64,000 nucleotides of DNA from Oceanobacillus chungangensis (lineage in GTDB: Bacteria; Bacillota; Bacilli; Bacillales; Amphibacillaceae), in contig NZ_PIOD01000025.1 of assembly GCF_003369565.1 (NCBI RefSeq), forward strand, positions 299,721-363,720. The letters are read 5' to 3'. Below the pieces are notes generated by a model, which was not told the DNA's origin, ran no database searches, and worked only from the letters and a program-made list of their open reading frames with translations. Positions 1-7,045 of this stretch are shown here, piece by piece (the first letter of the stretch is position 1; each line of letters begins with the position of its first letter). The position numbers and the translations under genes were made by a program.

Positions 1-1
1 T

Positions 2-166
2 GGAAACTATATTTTAGACTGTTCTTTTGAGGAAATTAATGATCCACAAAAGCTGCATGAACAATTAATAGGAATTGTTGGTGTGGTGGAAACAGGATTA
101 TTCGTCGATATGGCAAATAAAGTTATCGTAAGTAATGGAAGCGAGATAGAAGTTATTACATCCTAA
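2..166 (+). CDS. rpiA: Ribose-5-phosphate isomerase A, C-terminal part (cut by window edge)
   Basis: An open frame enters from the left edge with codons starting at base 2 and stops with TAA at 164-166, giving the last 54 residues of a protein. The visible part contains GNYILDCSF near its start and GVVETGLFVDMANKVIV further on, which are the conserved C-terminal stretches of RpiA. RpiA interconverts ribose 5-phosphate and ribulose 5-phosphate in the cytoplasmic pentose phosphate pathway. The N-terminal half, with the phosphate-binding loop and catalytic residues, lies outside the window. No clear terminator hairpin was seen in the short gap before the next gene, so read-through is possible. 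Confidence 0.82.
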   Translation, partial: GNYILDCSFEEINDPQKLHEQLIGIVGVVETGLFVDMANKVIVSNGSEIEVITS

Positions 167-213
167 TTTATTTTTTCAACAATATTTGACAAAACTCGGG
201 GAGTGACAGGCAC

Positions 214-495
214 ATGAAATATTTTGCGGCATTTTCACCAATGCTAGATACAGAGAAAAATGTTACATTTCGTCAGGATCATCTTGCTTATTTAAAAGAT
301 AAAGCAGAGGAAGGCAAGGTCTTCGCAAAAGGGCGATTCACAGATGGAGTTGGTGGCTTAGTCATATACATAGCTGAAAATCTTAATGAAGTGGAAGAGA
401 TTGTAAAACAAGATCCATATGTTGTCAGTGGAGCGAGAGGTTACGAAATCCACGAATGGGAAATGACGGTAGAAACGAGCTTGAATGAAGATTGA
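214..495 (+). CDS. YciI family protein
   Basis: This encodes a 93-residue soluble protein resembling the YciI-like family (ferredoxin-like alpha/beta fold, mostly of unknown reaction; some members cleave chlorinated aromatics). It starts MKYFAAFSPML and has the typical short layout of a first beta strand, a helix around residues 18-32 (QDHLAYLKDKAEEGK), a glycine-rich turn around 41-48 (GRFTDGVGG) and a late strand around 75-84. The ATG at 214 is preceded by GGGGAG at 199-204. The sequence just before the start, AGTGACAGGCAC at 202-213, matches half of a palindrome seen on the other strand at about 53463-53474. The stop codon overlaps the -35 box of the next promoter. Family assignment is good; substrate is unknown. 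Confidence 0.7.
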   Translation: MKYFAAFSPMLDTEKNVTFRQDHLAYLKDKAEEGKVFAKGRFTDGVGGLVIYIAENLNEVEEIVKQDPYVVSGARGYEIHEWEMTVETSLNED

Positions 496-520
496 CAGTG
501 AAGTGTTTCCTTTATATAAT
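492..520 (+). promoter_or_regulatory. Sigma-A promoter of queF
   Basis: TTGACA at 492-497 and TATAAT at 515-520 are separated by 17 bases, a consensus housekeeping promoter. The -35 box overlaps the stop codon of the YciI gene. Transcription should begin near 527, just ahead of the preQ1 aptamer. Confidence 0.85.
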
Positions 521-536
521 GGGCTAGATTAATAGG

Positions 537-574
537 AGAGGTTCTTAGCTTAAACCCTCTATAAAAAACTAAGG
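537..574 (+). promoter_or_regulatory. preQ1-I riboswitch aptamer
   Basis: The sequence fits the compact preQ1 class I H-type pseudoknot. P1 is AGAGG (537-541) with CCTCT (556-560). P2 is CTTAG (544-548) in the loop with CTAAG (569-573) in the tail. An A-rich joining stretch (ATAAAAAA, 561-568) lies between them. It sits between a strong promoter and queF, a queuosine biosynthesis gene, which is the expected context. Binding of preQ1 is known to lower expression in this class. Confidence 0.93.
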
Positions 575-592
575 ACAGATGATGCTGAGATT

Positions 593-623
593 ATGCCATG
601 TGCCTTAGGGTACATGGCATTTT
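593..623 (+). terminator. Expression-platform hairpin of the preQ1 riboswitch
   Basis: ATGCCATGT (593-601) and ACATGGCAT (612-620) form a perfect 9-bp stem with a 10-base loop, followed by a short T run. It lies between the aptamer and queF and most likely serves as the switch-controlled terminator. The T run is only four bases, so termination may be modest. Confidence 0.65.
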
Positions 624-652
624 AGCGTACAAAAATAAGAGGAGATGTCAAA

Positions 653-1141
653 ATGGCGGAACAAGATTTATCGGGATTAACATTATTAGGCAATCAAGGG
701 ACAAGCTATGATTTTGAATACAATCCGGAAGTACTGGAATCATTTGAAAATAAGCATCAAAATCGCGACTACTTTGTAAAATTTAACTGCCCAGAATTTA
801 CAGCACTATGTCCAATTACCGCACAGCCTGATTTTGCGACAGTTTATATTAGTTATATTCCCAACGTGAAAATGGTTGAAAGCAAGTCATTAAAGTTATA
901 TCTATTTAGTTTTCGAAATCATGGAGCATTCCACGAAGATACGATGAACATCATTATGAATGATTTAATCGAATTGATGGACCCACGCTATATTGAAGTA
1001 TGGGGGAAGTTTACACCAAGAGGCGGAATCTCGATTGATCCATATTGCAACTACGGAAAACCAGGAACGAAATATGAACAAATGGCAGATCATCGCATGA
1101 TGAATCACGACATGTATCCAGAAAAAATTGATAATCGCTAA
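653..1141 (+). CDS. queF: NADPH-dependent 7-cyano-7-deazaguanine reductase (preQ0 reductase)
   Basis: QueF reduces the nitrile of preQ0 to the aminomethyl group of preQ1 in queuosine synthesis, using NADPH in the cytoplasm. The 162-residue protein is the short, unimodular type found in Firmicutes. [16 protein letters not shown] at about 46-61 carries the catalytic cysteine that forms a thioimide with the nitrile (C53) and the conserved aspartate (D60). The substrate-binding segment with ESKSLK follows at about 76-81 and [10 protein letters not shown] at about 87-96. A good RBS (AGGAG, 639-643) precedes the ATG. The upstream preQ1-I riboswitch gives direct feedback control by the product. It is transcribed alone and ends in a terminator. 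Confidence 0.95.
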   Translation: MAEQDLSGLTLLGNQGTSYDFEYNPEVLESFENKHQNRDYFVKFNCPEFTALCPITAQPDFATVYISYIPNVKMVESKSLKLYLFSFRNHGAFHEDTMNIIMNDLIELMDPRYIEVWGKFTPRGGISIDPYCNYGKPGTKYEQMADHRMMNHDMYPEKIDNR

Positions 1142-1145
1142 TTAC

Positions 1146-1178
1146 AATACGTCTTTCCTAGGGGGAGACGTATTTTTG
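1146..1178 (+). terminator. Rho-independent terminator of queF
   Basis: AATACGTCT (1146-1154) pairs perfectly with AGACGTATT (1166-1174), followed by TTT, four bases after the queF stop codon. Confidence 0.85.
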
Positions 1179-1230
1179 TCAATGCAAGGATGTATATAGA
1201 GAACAATAGAATAGGTAAGCGTACGATAAT

Positions 1231-1268
1231 ATTTCTCCTGTTAATTAGGGCTAATTAACAGGAGAAAT
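1231..1268. repeat. 17-bp perfect inverted repeat upstream of the chromate transporter genes
   Basis: Two perfectly complementary 17-base arms (1231-1247 and 1252-1268) flank a 4-base GGGC. No T run follows on either strand, so this is not a standard terminator. It lies about 130 bases before the first chromate transporter gene and may be an operator or a structured leader element. A second small inverted repeat, GAAGTCTCGACTTC, lies at about 1301-1315. Confidence 0.6.
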
Positions 1269-1396
1269 TGATATTCAATCAATATATATCTAGCGATGGA
1301 GGAAGTCTCGACTTCGATATGATAAAATAGATTATCACAGTAGTAATCTAAATTACAGATGGCAATAAATATATTTAAAAAAGGTTTGTGAAACTT

Positions 1397-1966
1397 ATGA
1401 GAACACAATGGAATATTTTTATGGCATTTTTTCGCTCTGGAATGCTTGGGTTTGGTGGTGGTCCTGCTTCTATTCCGTTAATTCAAAAAGAAGTGGTTGA
1501 GAAATACAACTGGATGACTGAGGAAGAATTTGGGGATATGTTGGCAATCGCTAACACTTTGCCAGGACCAATTGCGACAAAATTAGCTGGATATGTTGGT
1601 TACCGGATTTCTGGTTTTACAGGAATGTTAAATGGGGTATTTGCATCTATTTTTCCAACGATTATATTAATGATACTCCTATTAACATCACTTTCCTCCT
1701 TCAGAGATTTTGATTGGGTTCAGGGAATGACCGCTGCTGTTGTTCCTGTAGTAGGAATGATGATGGCCGTGCTAACTTGGGGTTTTGTGAAAAAGGCTGG
1801 AAAAGGTTTTGGCTGGGAAAAGGCGATTATCATTGGTGGCATTTTATTTATAGCATTGCAAATATTACATATACACCCAGGAATAATTATTGCTGTACTA
1901 TTAATTATTGCCCTAACACTCCGTGATAAACCACATGTCAGAAATAGTGGTGGAGGTAAATCATGA
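1397..1966 (+). CDS. Chromate transporter, N-terminal-type single-domain subunit
   Basis: A 189-residue membrane protein of the CHR family, close to B. subtilis YwrA/YwrB. It has GFGGGPASIPLI near residue 17 and LPGPIATKLAGYVGYR around residue 55, both family signatures, followed by several hydrophobic segments. The short-chain CHR proteins work as pairs of half-size subunits that export chromate. Two starts are possible: GTG at 1388 or ATG at 1397. The AAAAAAGG before them sits only three bases from the GTG but about twelve from the ATG, and MRTQWN aligns with the length of relatives, so the ATG is chosen. The stop overlaps the start of the partner gene (ATGA), indicating translational coupling. 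Confidence 0.85.
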   Translation: MRTQWNIFMAFFRSGMLGFGGGPASIPLIQKEVVEKYNWMTEEEFGDMLAIANTLPGPIATKLAGYVGYRISGFTGMLNGVFASIFPTIILMILLLTSLSSFRDFDWVQGMTAAVVPVVGMMMAVLTWGFVKKAGKGFGWEKAIIIGGILFIALQILHIHPGIIIAVLLIIALTLRDKPHVRNSGGGKS

Positions 1967-2490
1967 TCTATTGGCAATTATTTTTAGCCTTTTTTATTCC
2001 TGGGATATTAGGTTATGGTGGTGGACCGGCGTCGATACCATTGGTTGAAAATGAAGTTGTAAAACGTTATGAATGGATGACGGTTCAAGAGTTTGGTGAA
2101 GTACTGGCAATTGGGAATTCCTTACCAGGTCCGATTGCAACGAAGCTAGCGGGATATATTGGCTATGAAATTGGTGGAGTCTTCGGTTCTGTTGTCAGTG
2201 TCTTTGCCTCGGTTGCTCCTTCTTTAATTCTTATGCTTTTCCTAGGGAGTATATTGTATAAGTATAAAAATTCAGCAAAGGTGAAGCGATTGACATTATT
2301 TGTCCAGCCTGTGATTGCCATATTATTAGGTGTGATGGCTTGGAAATTCTTTTTGGAATCCTACGTTGGAATTGGTTTTTGGCAAACAATCTTGATAGCT
2401 GGAATAAGTTATTTGTTGATTGAAAAATGGAAGGTACATCCTGCTTTTGTAATTTTTGCTGCGATTGTTTATGGTGGATTTATGTTGTAG
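1963..2490 (+). CDS. Chromate transporter, C-terminal-type single-domain subunit
   Basis: A 175-residue CHR-family membrane protein homologous to its upstream partner. It repeats the motif GYGGGPASIPLVENEVV near residue 17 and LPGPIATKLAGYIGYEIGG near residue 53. Its ATG overlaps the upstream stop by four bases, so the two subunits are made from one message in equal amounts and probably form a heterodimeric exporter. The two proteins being close copies of each other suggests gene duplication. The real substrate may be chromate or another oxyanion; no chromate regulator gene is adjacent. Confidence 0.85.
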   Translation: MIYWQLFLAFFIPGILGYGGGPASIPLVENEVVKRYEWMTVQEFGEVLAIGNSLPGPIATKLAGYIGYEIGGVFGSVVSVFASVAPSLILMLFLGSILYKYKNSAKVKRLTLFVQPVIAILLGVMAWKFFLESYVGIGFWQTILIAGISYLLIEKWKVHPAFVIFAAIVYGGFML

Positions 2491-3021
2491 TAGTGAATTG
2501 ATTAGTTGCACTTATGCAGTGCTTCTTTTTATTGTTTCTTATCAGCCAAGTGATGGTGCTAATTAGCAGTTGATATAAACTGCGAACTAACTTATCAGAT
2601 GATCTTGGGCTAGTCGCTCCGAAAATACACTTCGCTTTCCGCGGGGGGCTGGTGAGCCTTCTTGTGCTGCACACTTCGAAGTCTCACCGATGCCCTTCCT
2701 CCCGCAGGAGTCTTCGTGTATTTTCTCCGCTGGGGATGTGCGAGTAATATTAGTTTTCTATCCTTTAATTAGATAGAACTGCATTTTCCTCTCTCATGGC
2801 TGTTGATGGGAGCGGTGGACAGGAGACTCCTCGAAAATAAAGAACGATTTTCTTCGTGAGATGTAACGTTGCCGAAGCTCCAGCGAAAGTGGTTTTCTTT
2901 CGAAGGAGCAGACCGCGTTGTCCTAAGGTTCGTGCCTGCAGTAGCGGAAATCAACATTGAGCCCTATTTCACAGTTTATCTAAATTAGCAACAAACGATA
3001 AGAAATGCGTCATACACTGTT
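2491..3021. other. Intergenic region with repeat sequences, no gene
   Basis: No convincing coding frame was found. It begins with ATTAGTTGCACTTATGCAG (2499-2517), a short motif shared with several other intergenic regions here. From about 2569 it holds copy A of the dispersed palindromic repeat. The right part (2790-2985) is a GC-richer sequence that ends in ATTTCACAGTTTATC, which is partly complementary to the start of the repeat (GATATAAACTGCGAA at 2572-2586). The whole 2569-2988 stretch therefore looks like a nonautonomous element with degenerate terminal inverted repeats. Confidence 0.5.
2569..2736 (+). repeat. Dispersed palindromic repeat, copy A
   Basis: The core at 2607-2736 begins GGGCTAGTCGCTCC and ends TTTTCTCCGCTGGGG. 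GAAAATACAC near the left end (2621-2630) and GTGTATTTTC near the right end (2717-2726) are inverted repeats. Internal GGGCTGGTGAGCC and CACTTCGAAGTCTCACC are conserved in the other copies at about 40.45, 45.55 and 62.13 kb. The leader from 2569 (TTGATATAAACTGCGAAC) is also shared. Confidence 0.8.
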
Positions 3022-3058
3022 AGAAGCCACGTTCTATTCACAATAGACCGTGGCTTCT
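3022..3058 (-). terminator. Hairpin downstream of the Cof-type phosphatase gene
   Basis: AGAAGCCACG (3022-3031) pairs with CGTGGCTTCT (3049-3058), and the inner TCTATT/AATAGA extends the stem around a CAC loop. It lies six bases past the stop of the minus-strand gene. No clean T run follows on the minus strand, so it may act as a 3' end stabiliser as well as a terminator. Confidence 0.6.
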
Positions 3059-3064
3059 TGTTGA

Positions 3065-3850
3065 TTATTTAACTAAACCTAATTCCTTCAATCCGTTAAA
3101 GATTCCGGAGTCTGTTACAGATGTTGTCCGGTGCTTGGCGTACTGGAAAAGATCTGGATGGGCATTTGCCATAGCAAAGCCTTCGCCAACTGCACGAAGC
3201 ATCTCTTTATCGTTCATCCCATCACCAAAAGCAATTGCTTCTTCTTTTGCTACATTTATACGTTGAAGCAATTTCGTGATTGCTTCCCCTTTATTTACAG
3301 TGTCGCGAATAATATCATAGGAATTCTCTACTCCTTCGACATTCACCTGAGAAAGATGGAAAGCGGGGTCGAATTCATAAAGGGAGGGCTGAGAAGGCTC
3401 AACATTCATCACGGTTACCCCTAAAATCTGATGATTTATCGCTGGAGTATATGCTTCGTTATGTTTCATTTGGAATGCTTCAGTGAATAACGTAACGGTT
3501 GGACTATCTAGATTGGAAAAGTAATTTTTCCCATTCGTATACATGACAAATTCATGATTATTTTCTTTCGCTATCTCGACAAATTTATCAATCACTGCTG
3601 AATCAATTGGTTCATCCACAATATTTTCTCTTTGGTATAGCGCATATGCCCCGTTATAGCCAATGAATGAATCGATTGAGAGTTCTCCCGCAAGTTCACT
3701 TATTTCGTGAATTGGACGACCGGTAGCGAGAAAGACTTCTACTCCTTGGTCCATTACTTGACTGATTGCATCTTTCGTTGATTCTGTATATGTATGATCG
3801 GGTTTTAAAATGGTACCATCGATATCTAGGAATAGTGCTTTGTACGTCAT
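3065..3850 (-). CDS. Cof-type HAD superfamily phosphatase
   Basis: A 261-residue cytoplasmic hydrolase of the HAD superfamily, Cof subfamily (type IIB cap). Motif I is LFLDIDGTIL at residues 7-16, with the two aspartates that form the phospho-aspartate and act as acid/base. Motif II is the FLATGRP region near 40-46. The C-terminal motif AFGDGMNDKEML near 207-218 binds magnesium. Members dephosphorylate sugar phosphates, flavin precursors or pyridoxal phosphate; the sequence does not tell which. The gene is transcribed alone, leftwards, with a hairpin after the stop and AAGGAGATTAAC (minus strand) before the ATG. Confidence 0.88.
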   Translation of the reverse strand: MTYKALFLDIDGTILKPDHTYTESTKDAISQVMDQGVEVFLATGRPIHEISELAGELSIDSFIGYNGAYALYQRENIVDEPIDSAVIDKFVEIAKENNHEFVMYTNGKNYFSNLDSPTVTLFTEAFQMKHNEAYTPAINHQILGVTVMNVEPSQPSLYEFDPAFHLSQVNVEGVENSYDIIRDTVNKGEAITKLLQRINVAKEEAIAFGDGMNDKEMLRAVGEGFAMANAHPDLFQYAKHRTTSVTDSGIFNGLKELGLVK

Positions 3851-3954
3851 GTTAATCTCCTTTTCATAAGAATAGTTTATGATGTAATTTTAGCATACTA
3901 AAGCATTTAATTCACTATGCTAGATGAAGCGTGGAGAATAGCTAGATAATTAAA

Positions 3955-3985
3955 CAAAAATACCAGGCAGTCGAGTGCCTGGTAT
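3955..3985 (-). terminator. Rho-independent terminator of the M3 oligopeptidase gene
   Basis: TACCAGGCA (3961-3969) and TGCCTGGTA (3976-3984) form a 9-bp stem with a 6-base loop. On the minus strand the stem is followed by TTTTT (plus-strand A run at 3956-3960), about ten bases after the gene stop. Confidence 0.9.
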
Positions 3986-3997
3986 TAAAAATGTCAC

Positions 3998-5695
3998 TTA
4001 TAATGCCTGATCATTTACCGAATCAAGCCATTCCTCGATTGTACCAATGACAGATTCAACAGTTCCTTCTTCAAATGGCGACCGAAGATTAGCTGCTTCG
4101 ACTAAACCTAGGAAAGGTTTTGATCCACCTAGTTTACATAGATTTAAGTAATCCTTCCATGCGTCCTCATGGTTTTCACGATCACGTTTCCAGAATTGGA
4201 AGGCACATATTTGTGCTAACGTGTAATCAATGTAATAGAAAGGATCTTGGTAAATATGACCTTGGCGCTGCCAGAAGCCTCCAGCTTCTAAATATGCAAT
4301 TCCGTCATAGTCACGATGTGGAAGATAGACTTCCTCTAGCTTCTTCCATGCAGCTTTACGTTCATCTGGAGTCCATTCAGGATTTTCGTAGACAAGATGC
4401 TGGAATTCATCAACGGCAACCCCATAAGGGATGAATTTTAATCCACTAGCAAGATGTGAGAATTTGTATTTTTCGACATCTTCTTTAAAGAAATTATCCA
4501 TCCATGGCCAGGTGAAGAATTCCATGCTCATAGAGTGGATTTCCGCAGATTCACTTGTTGGCCATAAATACTCAGGTACACCAATATTACGACTGGAATA
4601 TACTTGGAATGCATGACCTGCCTCATGTGTGAGCACATCGATATCTCCAGAAGTTCCATTGAAATTAGAGAAAATAAATGGAGATTCATAGTCGTCAATG
4701 AATGTGCAATATCCACCAGCTTCTTTTCCTTTTTTAGCTTCAAGATCCATTAAGTGACGGTCAAGCATATATTGGAAAAAATCATTCGTTTCATCGGATA
4801 ATTCTTCGTACATTTTCTTGCCGTTTTCAATAATCCATTCCGGTGACCCTTTTGGCTCGGCATTTCCACTTGTATACTCAAAGCTTTCATCATAAAACTT
4901 AAGGGAATCTATACCAATACGTGCAGCTTGTCTCTTATATAACTTCGTAGCAGCAGGAACAATGAATTCACGGACTTGTTTACGGAAAACATCAACCATT
5001 TCTGCATTATAATCGATCCGTTGCATTCTTAGATAGCCAAGCTCGATGAAATTCTTAAACCCTAGCTTAACTGCAATTTCATGGCGCGTTTTCACAAGTT
5101 GATCATAGAGTTCATCGAATTTGGCTGCATTGTCTTGGAAAAAGCCAAATTTCGCTTCAATTGCTTGTTTACGTACGTTTCTGTCCTTGCTTTCTTCAAA
5201 TGGCTCTAATTGTGCAAGTGTATAAGTTTCTCCTTGAAACTCAATTTGTGCAGAAGCCTTTAGCTTCGAATACTCAGACGCTAATTTATTCTCCTTTTGC
5301 ATCAGCTCAATAACTGATGGAGAGAATGATTTGATTGCAAAATCAGCTATTTGAAAAAGCTGTGTACCAAATCTTTCTTCAAGTGCTTCGCGATAAGTTG
5401 ATTTTACCAACACCTTGTAAAATTCAGTGTCAAGTTCCTGGATTTCCGGTAATATTTCATCAAAGTAATCACGTTCTTTTAGATAATATTCATCATTCGT
5501 ATTGATAGAAGCGCGGATGTAAACTAAATTGTATAAAGTAGACAGCTTATTGCGAAAGGCGTTAATAGCTTTCATTGCCTTTGTCGCAACTTCTAAGTTA
5601 TCTGCAGTTGAAAAGGCTGTTAATAGTCCCCGAAACGTTTCTTTTTCCGTTTGTAAATGCGGTCGTTCGTACAGGTATTCTTCAAACTTAAGCAT
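3998..5695 (-). CDS. M3 family oligoendopeptidase (PepF-like)
   Basis: A 565-residue cytoplasmic zinc metallopeptidase of family M3. The zinc site is HEAGH at about residues 357-361, preceded by DVLT and followed by FQVYSS. The third ligand is the glutamate in AEIHSMSMEF near residue 385. These match the PepF/oligoendopeptidase F branch, which degrades short peptides of roughly 6-20 residues and recycles amino acids or signal peptides. There is no signal peptide. The length is close to the M3 relatives of about 565 residues that are often annotated as M3 family oligoendopeptidase. It is monocistronic, with a minus-strand RBS of AGGGGG before the ATG at 5695 and a terminator at the end. Confidence 0.9.
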   Translation of the reverse strand: MLKFEEYLYERPHLQTEKETFRGLLTAFSTADNLEVATKAMKAINAFRNKLSTLYNLVYIRASINTNDEYYLKERDYFDEILPEIQELDTEFYKVLVKSTYREALEERFGTQLFQIADFAIKSFSPSVIELMQKENKLASEYSKLKASAQIEFQGETYTLAQLEPFEESKDRNVRKQAIEAKFGFFQDNAAKFDELYDQLVKTRHEIAVKLGFKNFIELGYLRMQRIDYNAEMVDVFRKQVREFIVPAATKLYKRQAARIGIDSLKFYDESFEYTSGNAEPKGSPEWIIENGKKMYEELSDETNDFFQYMLDRHLMDLEAKKGKEAGGYCTFIDDYESPFIFSNFNGTSGDIDVLTHEAGHAFQVYSSRNIGVPEYLWPTSESAEIHSMSMEFFTWPWMDNFFKEDVEKYKFSHLASGLKFIPYGVAVDEFQHLVYENPEWTPDERKAAWKKLEEVYLPHRDYDGIAYLEAGGFWQRQGHIYQDPFYYIDYTLAQICAFQFWKRDRENHEDAWKDYLNLCKLGGSKPFLGLVEAANLRSPFEEGTVESVIGTIEEWLDSVNDQAL

Positions 5696-5752
5696 GATAT
5701 TTCCCCCTTAGTTAGATGATTGCAAATTCAATTATAATTTACTTTTTGGAAA

Positions 5753-5784
5753 TTTACACCTTTTAGTTGAAGATTTGTTATAAT
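5753..5784 (+). promoter_or_regulatory. Probable promoter of the DUF2164-ywbE genes
   Basis: A TATAAT at 5779-5784 lies 34 bases ahead of the chosen ATG. TTTACA at 5753-5758 is a possible -35 box but the spacing of 20 is long. The -10 box falls inside the longer open frame that starts at 5767, which supports the downstream start. Confidence 0.45.
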
Positions 5785-5817
5785 GTAGCGAGCAATTACA
5801 ATGATGAGGAGTATATT

Positions 5818-6045
5818 ATGAACGAAAAATTGACTTTAACCAAAGAACAGCGGGATGAAATGACTGCGAGGATAAAAACATATTTTGAACAGAATATGGA
5901 TGATGCAATTGGTGATCTAAAAGCAATGATGCTACTGGATTTTATTACAACGGAGCTTGCACCGAAGTTTTATAATCTTGGGGTAGAGGATAGTCATACT
6001 TATTTAGCAGCAAAGCTTGATGATTTATTTGAAATTCAGAAATAG
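5818..6045 (+). CDS. DUF2164 family protein
   Basis: A 75-residue protein matching the DUF2164 pattern: a start like LTLTKEQRDEMTARIKTYFEQ, then DAIGDLKAMMLLDFITTELAPKFYNLGVEDS. Function is unknown for the whole family. The ATG at 5818 is chosen over an in-frame ATG at 5767 because GATGAGGAG at 5803-5811 is a good RBS for it and because a TATAAT box overlaps the longer reading. It lies 14 bases before ywbE and the two are probably cotranscribed. Confidence 0.8.
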   Translation: MNEKLTLTKEQRDEMTARIKTYFEQNMDDAIGDLKAMMLLDFITTELAPKFYNLGVEDSHTYLAAKLDDLFEIQK

Positions 6046-6059
6046 AGAGGTGACGAGGG

Positions 6060-6257
6060 ATGATGGAAATAGATGGTAGATACCGTAAAAACGTTAAACC
6101 TGGACTAGCTGTTGAGATAGTTCTGAAACAGGATCAACGAACAGGAAAGACCACTGCTGGAATAGTGAAGGATTTATTAACCAAATCAGAATTCCATCCA
6201 CATGGTATTAAAGTAAGGCTCGAAGATGGGCAGGTCGGGAGAATTCATACGAAATAA
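6060..6257 (+). CDS. ywbE: YwbE family protein (DUF2196)
   Basis: A 65-residue basic protein with the strongly conserved YwbE core: VKPGLAVEIVLKQDQRTGK, then GIVKDLLTKS and HPHGIKVRLEDGQVGR. It resembles a small beta-barrel, possibly nucleic-acid binding, but no function is established. An RBS-like GAGAGGTGACGAGGG precedes the ATG. It follows the DUF2164 gene closely. The family is widespread in Bacillaceae and other bacteria. Confidence 0.88.
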   Translation: MMEIDGRYRKNVKPGLAVEIVLKQDQRTGKTTAGIVKDLLTKSEFHPHGIKVRLEDGQVGRIHTK

Positions 6258-6346
6258 GCAATGATTATTTGGCGCTTTCATTGACTTTGGAAGCGTTCAA
6301 TTGTAGACTAAAAATAGTGAATAATTTACATAATGGGGTGAATGAG

Positions 6347-6643
6347 ATGATTGGGTCAGTATTTATTGTTGGTGGAATTCTAACATTTGCAGTAGTAGTC
6401 ATTAATCTTATCCTTTTAAAAGCAACTGCAGCGGATAAATTTATTAGTTATTTTCCAAATCACATCTTTGTTGCAGCAGGATTAATTCTCCTGTTAGTTG
6501 CGACGTTTGTGAATGAATCTTTTGCAGGGGCACCTTTAGGTGGATGGGGAATTGCATCATTATTTGCAGCAGCAATTGGTTATGTGATTACAGCTATAAT
6601 TGACGCATATATGAATGCGGATGAAAATATTCAAAATGCATAA
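6347..6643 (+). CDS. Small membrane protein, possibly YesK-like
   Basis: A 98-residue hydrophobic protein with three predicted membrane segments: about residues 3-22 (IGSVFIVGGILTFAVVVINL), about 39-57 and about 68-88. Its size and the layout of a short loop after each helix recall the YesK-like family of Bacillus, but I did not recognise a diagnostic motif. The start at 6347 is chosen because GGGGTG at 6335-6340 precedes it at good spacing; an in-frame ATG 26 codons upstream lacks an RBS. It ends in a terminator. Function unknown. Confidence 0.65.
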   Translation: MIGSVFIVGGILTFAVVVINLILLKATAADKFISYFPNHIFVAAGLILLLVATFVNESFAGAPLGGWGIASLFAAAIGYVITAIIDAYMNADENIQNA

Positions 6644-6655
6644 TACGGACAAAGA

Positions 6656-6682
6656 AAAGGGCGAATATCGCTCTTTTTTTAG
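6656..6682 (+). terminator. Rho-independent terminator after the YesK-like gene
   Basis: AAGGGCG (6657-6663) pairs with CGCTCTT (6669-6675), one G-U pair included, followed by a seven-base T run. Confidence 0.85.
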
Positions 6683-6977
6683 TTTTTTAAGTAGAAGCAA
6701 AACTTCTAATCTCTATGATTACGGGTTCTCTTTAGGACTGCAACCACAAACTGAACTTCAATGAATGTCTTCGGCACTATATACTTAGTGGGCATTTGCC
6801 TTTTGAAATGCACGTTATAACAGCTCCATATTTGTTGCCTCTTCCGTTAAACGGAACTGTTCAGAAGCTAGATTAGTCTAAAATTTATTTGAGTTGTTCA
6901 TATTTTAATCACGGGTTTTGCTATCTAGTTAAGTTCATTCCATCATTTGGAGCTTAACGAGTTTTTTATACGATAAA
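6683..6977. other. Intergenic stretch without a recognised gene
   Basis: About 300 bases between two convergent genes. No open frame with a ribosome binding site and no known RNA was seen. A weak inverted repeat (GTTAAGTTC ... GGAGCTTAAC, about 6928-6958) is present. The composition is close to that of other intergenic regions. Confidence 0.4.
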
Positions 6978-7006
6978 ATGAAAAACCCGCCTGCAGACGA
7001 GTTTCA
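6978..7006 (-). terminator. Rho-independent terminator of the DegV gene
   Basis: On the minus strand AAACTCG and CGGGTTT (plus 6984-6990 and 6998-7004) form a stem with one G-U pair, followed by TT and then CATTTTAT. It lies 40 bases past the gene stop. Confidence 0.75.
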
Positions 7007-7045
7007 TTCTTTTACTATATTAAACTAATCGATAGTTGTGTTCTA

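Noticed and set aside
1720-1977. Minus-strand frame inside the chromate transporter gene
   Set aside because: Antisense shadow of a conserved membrane protein, without RBS or family match.
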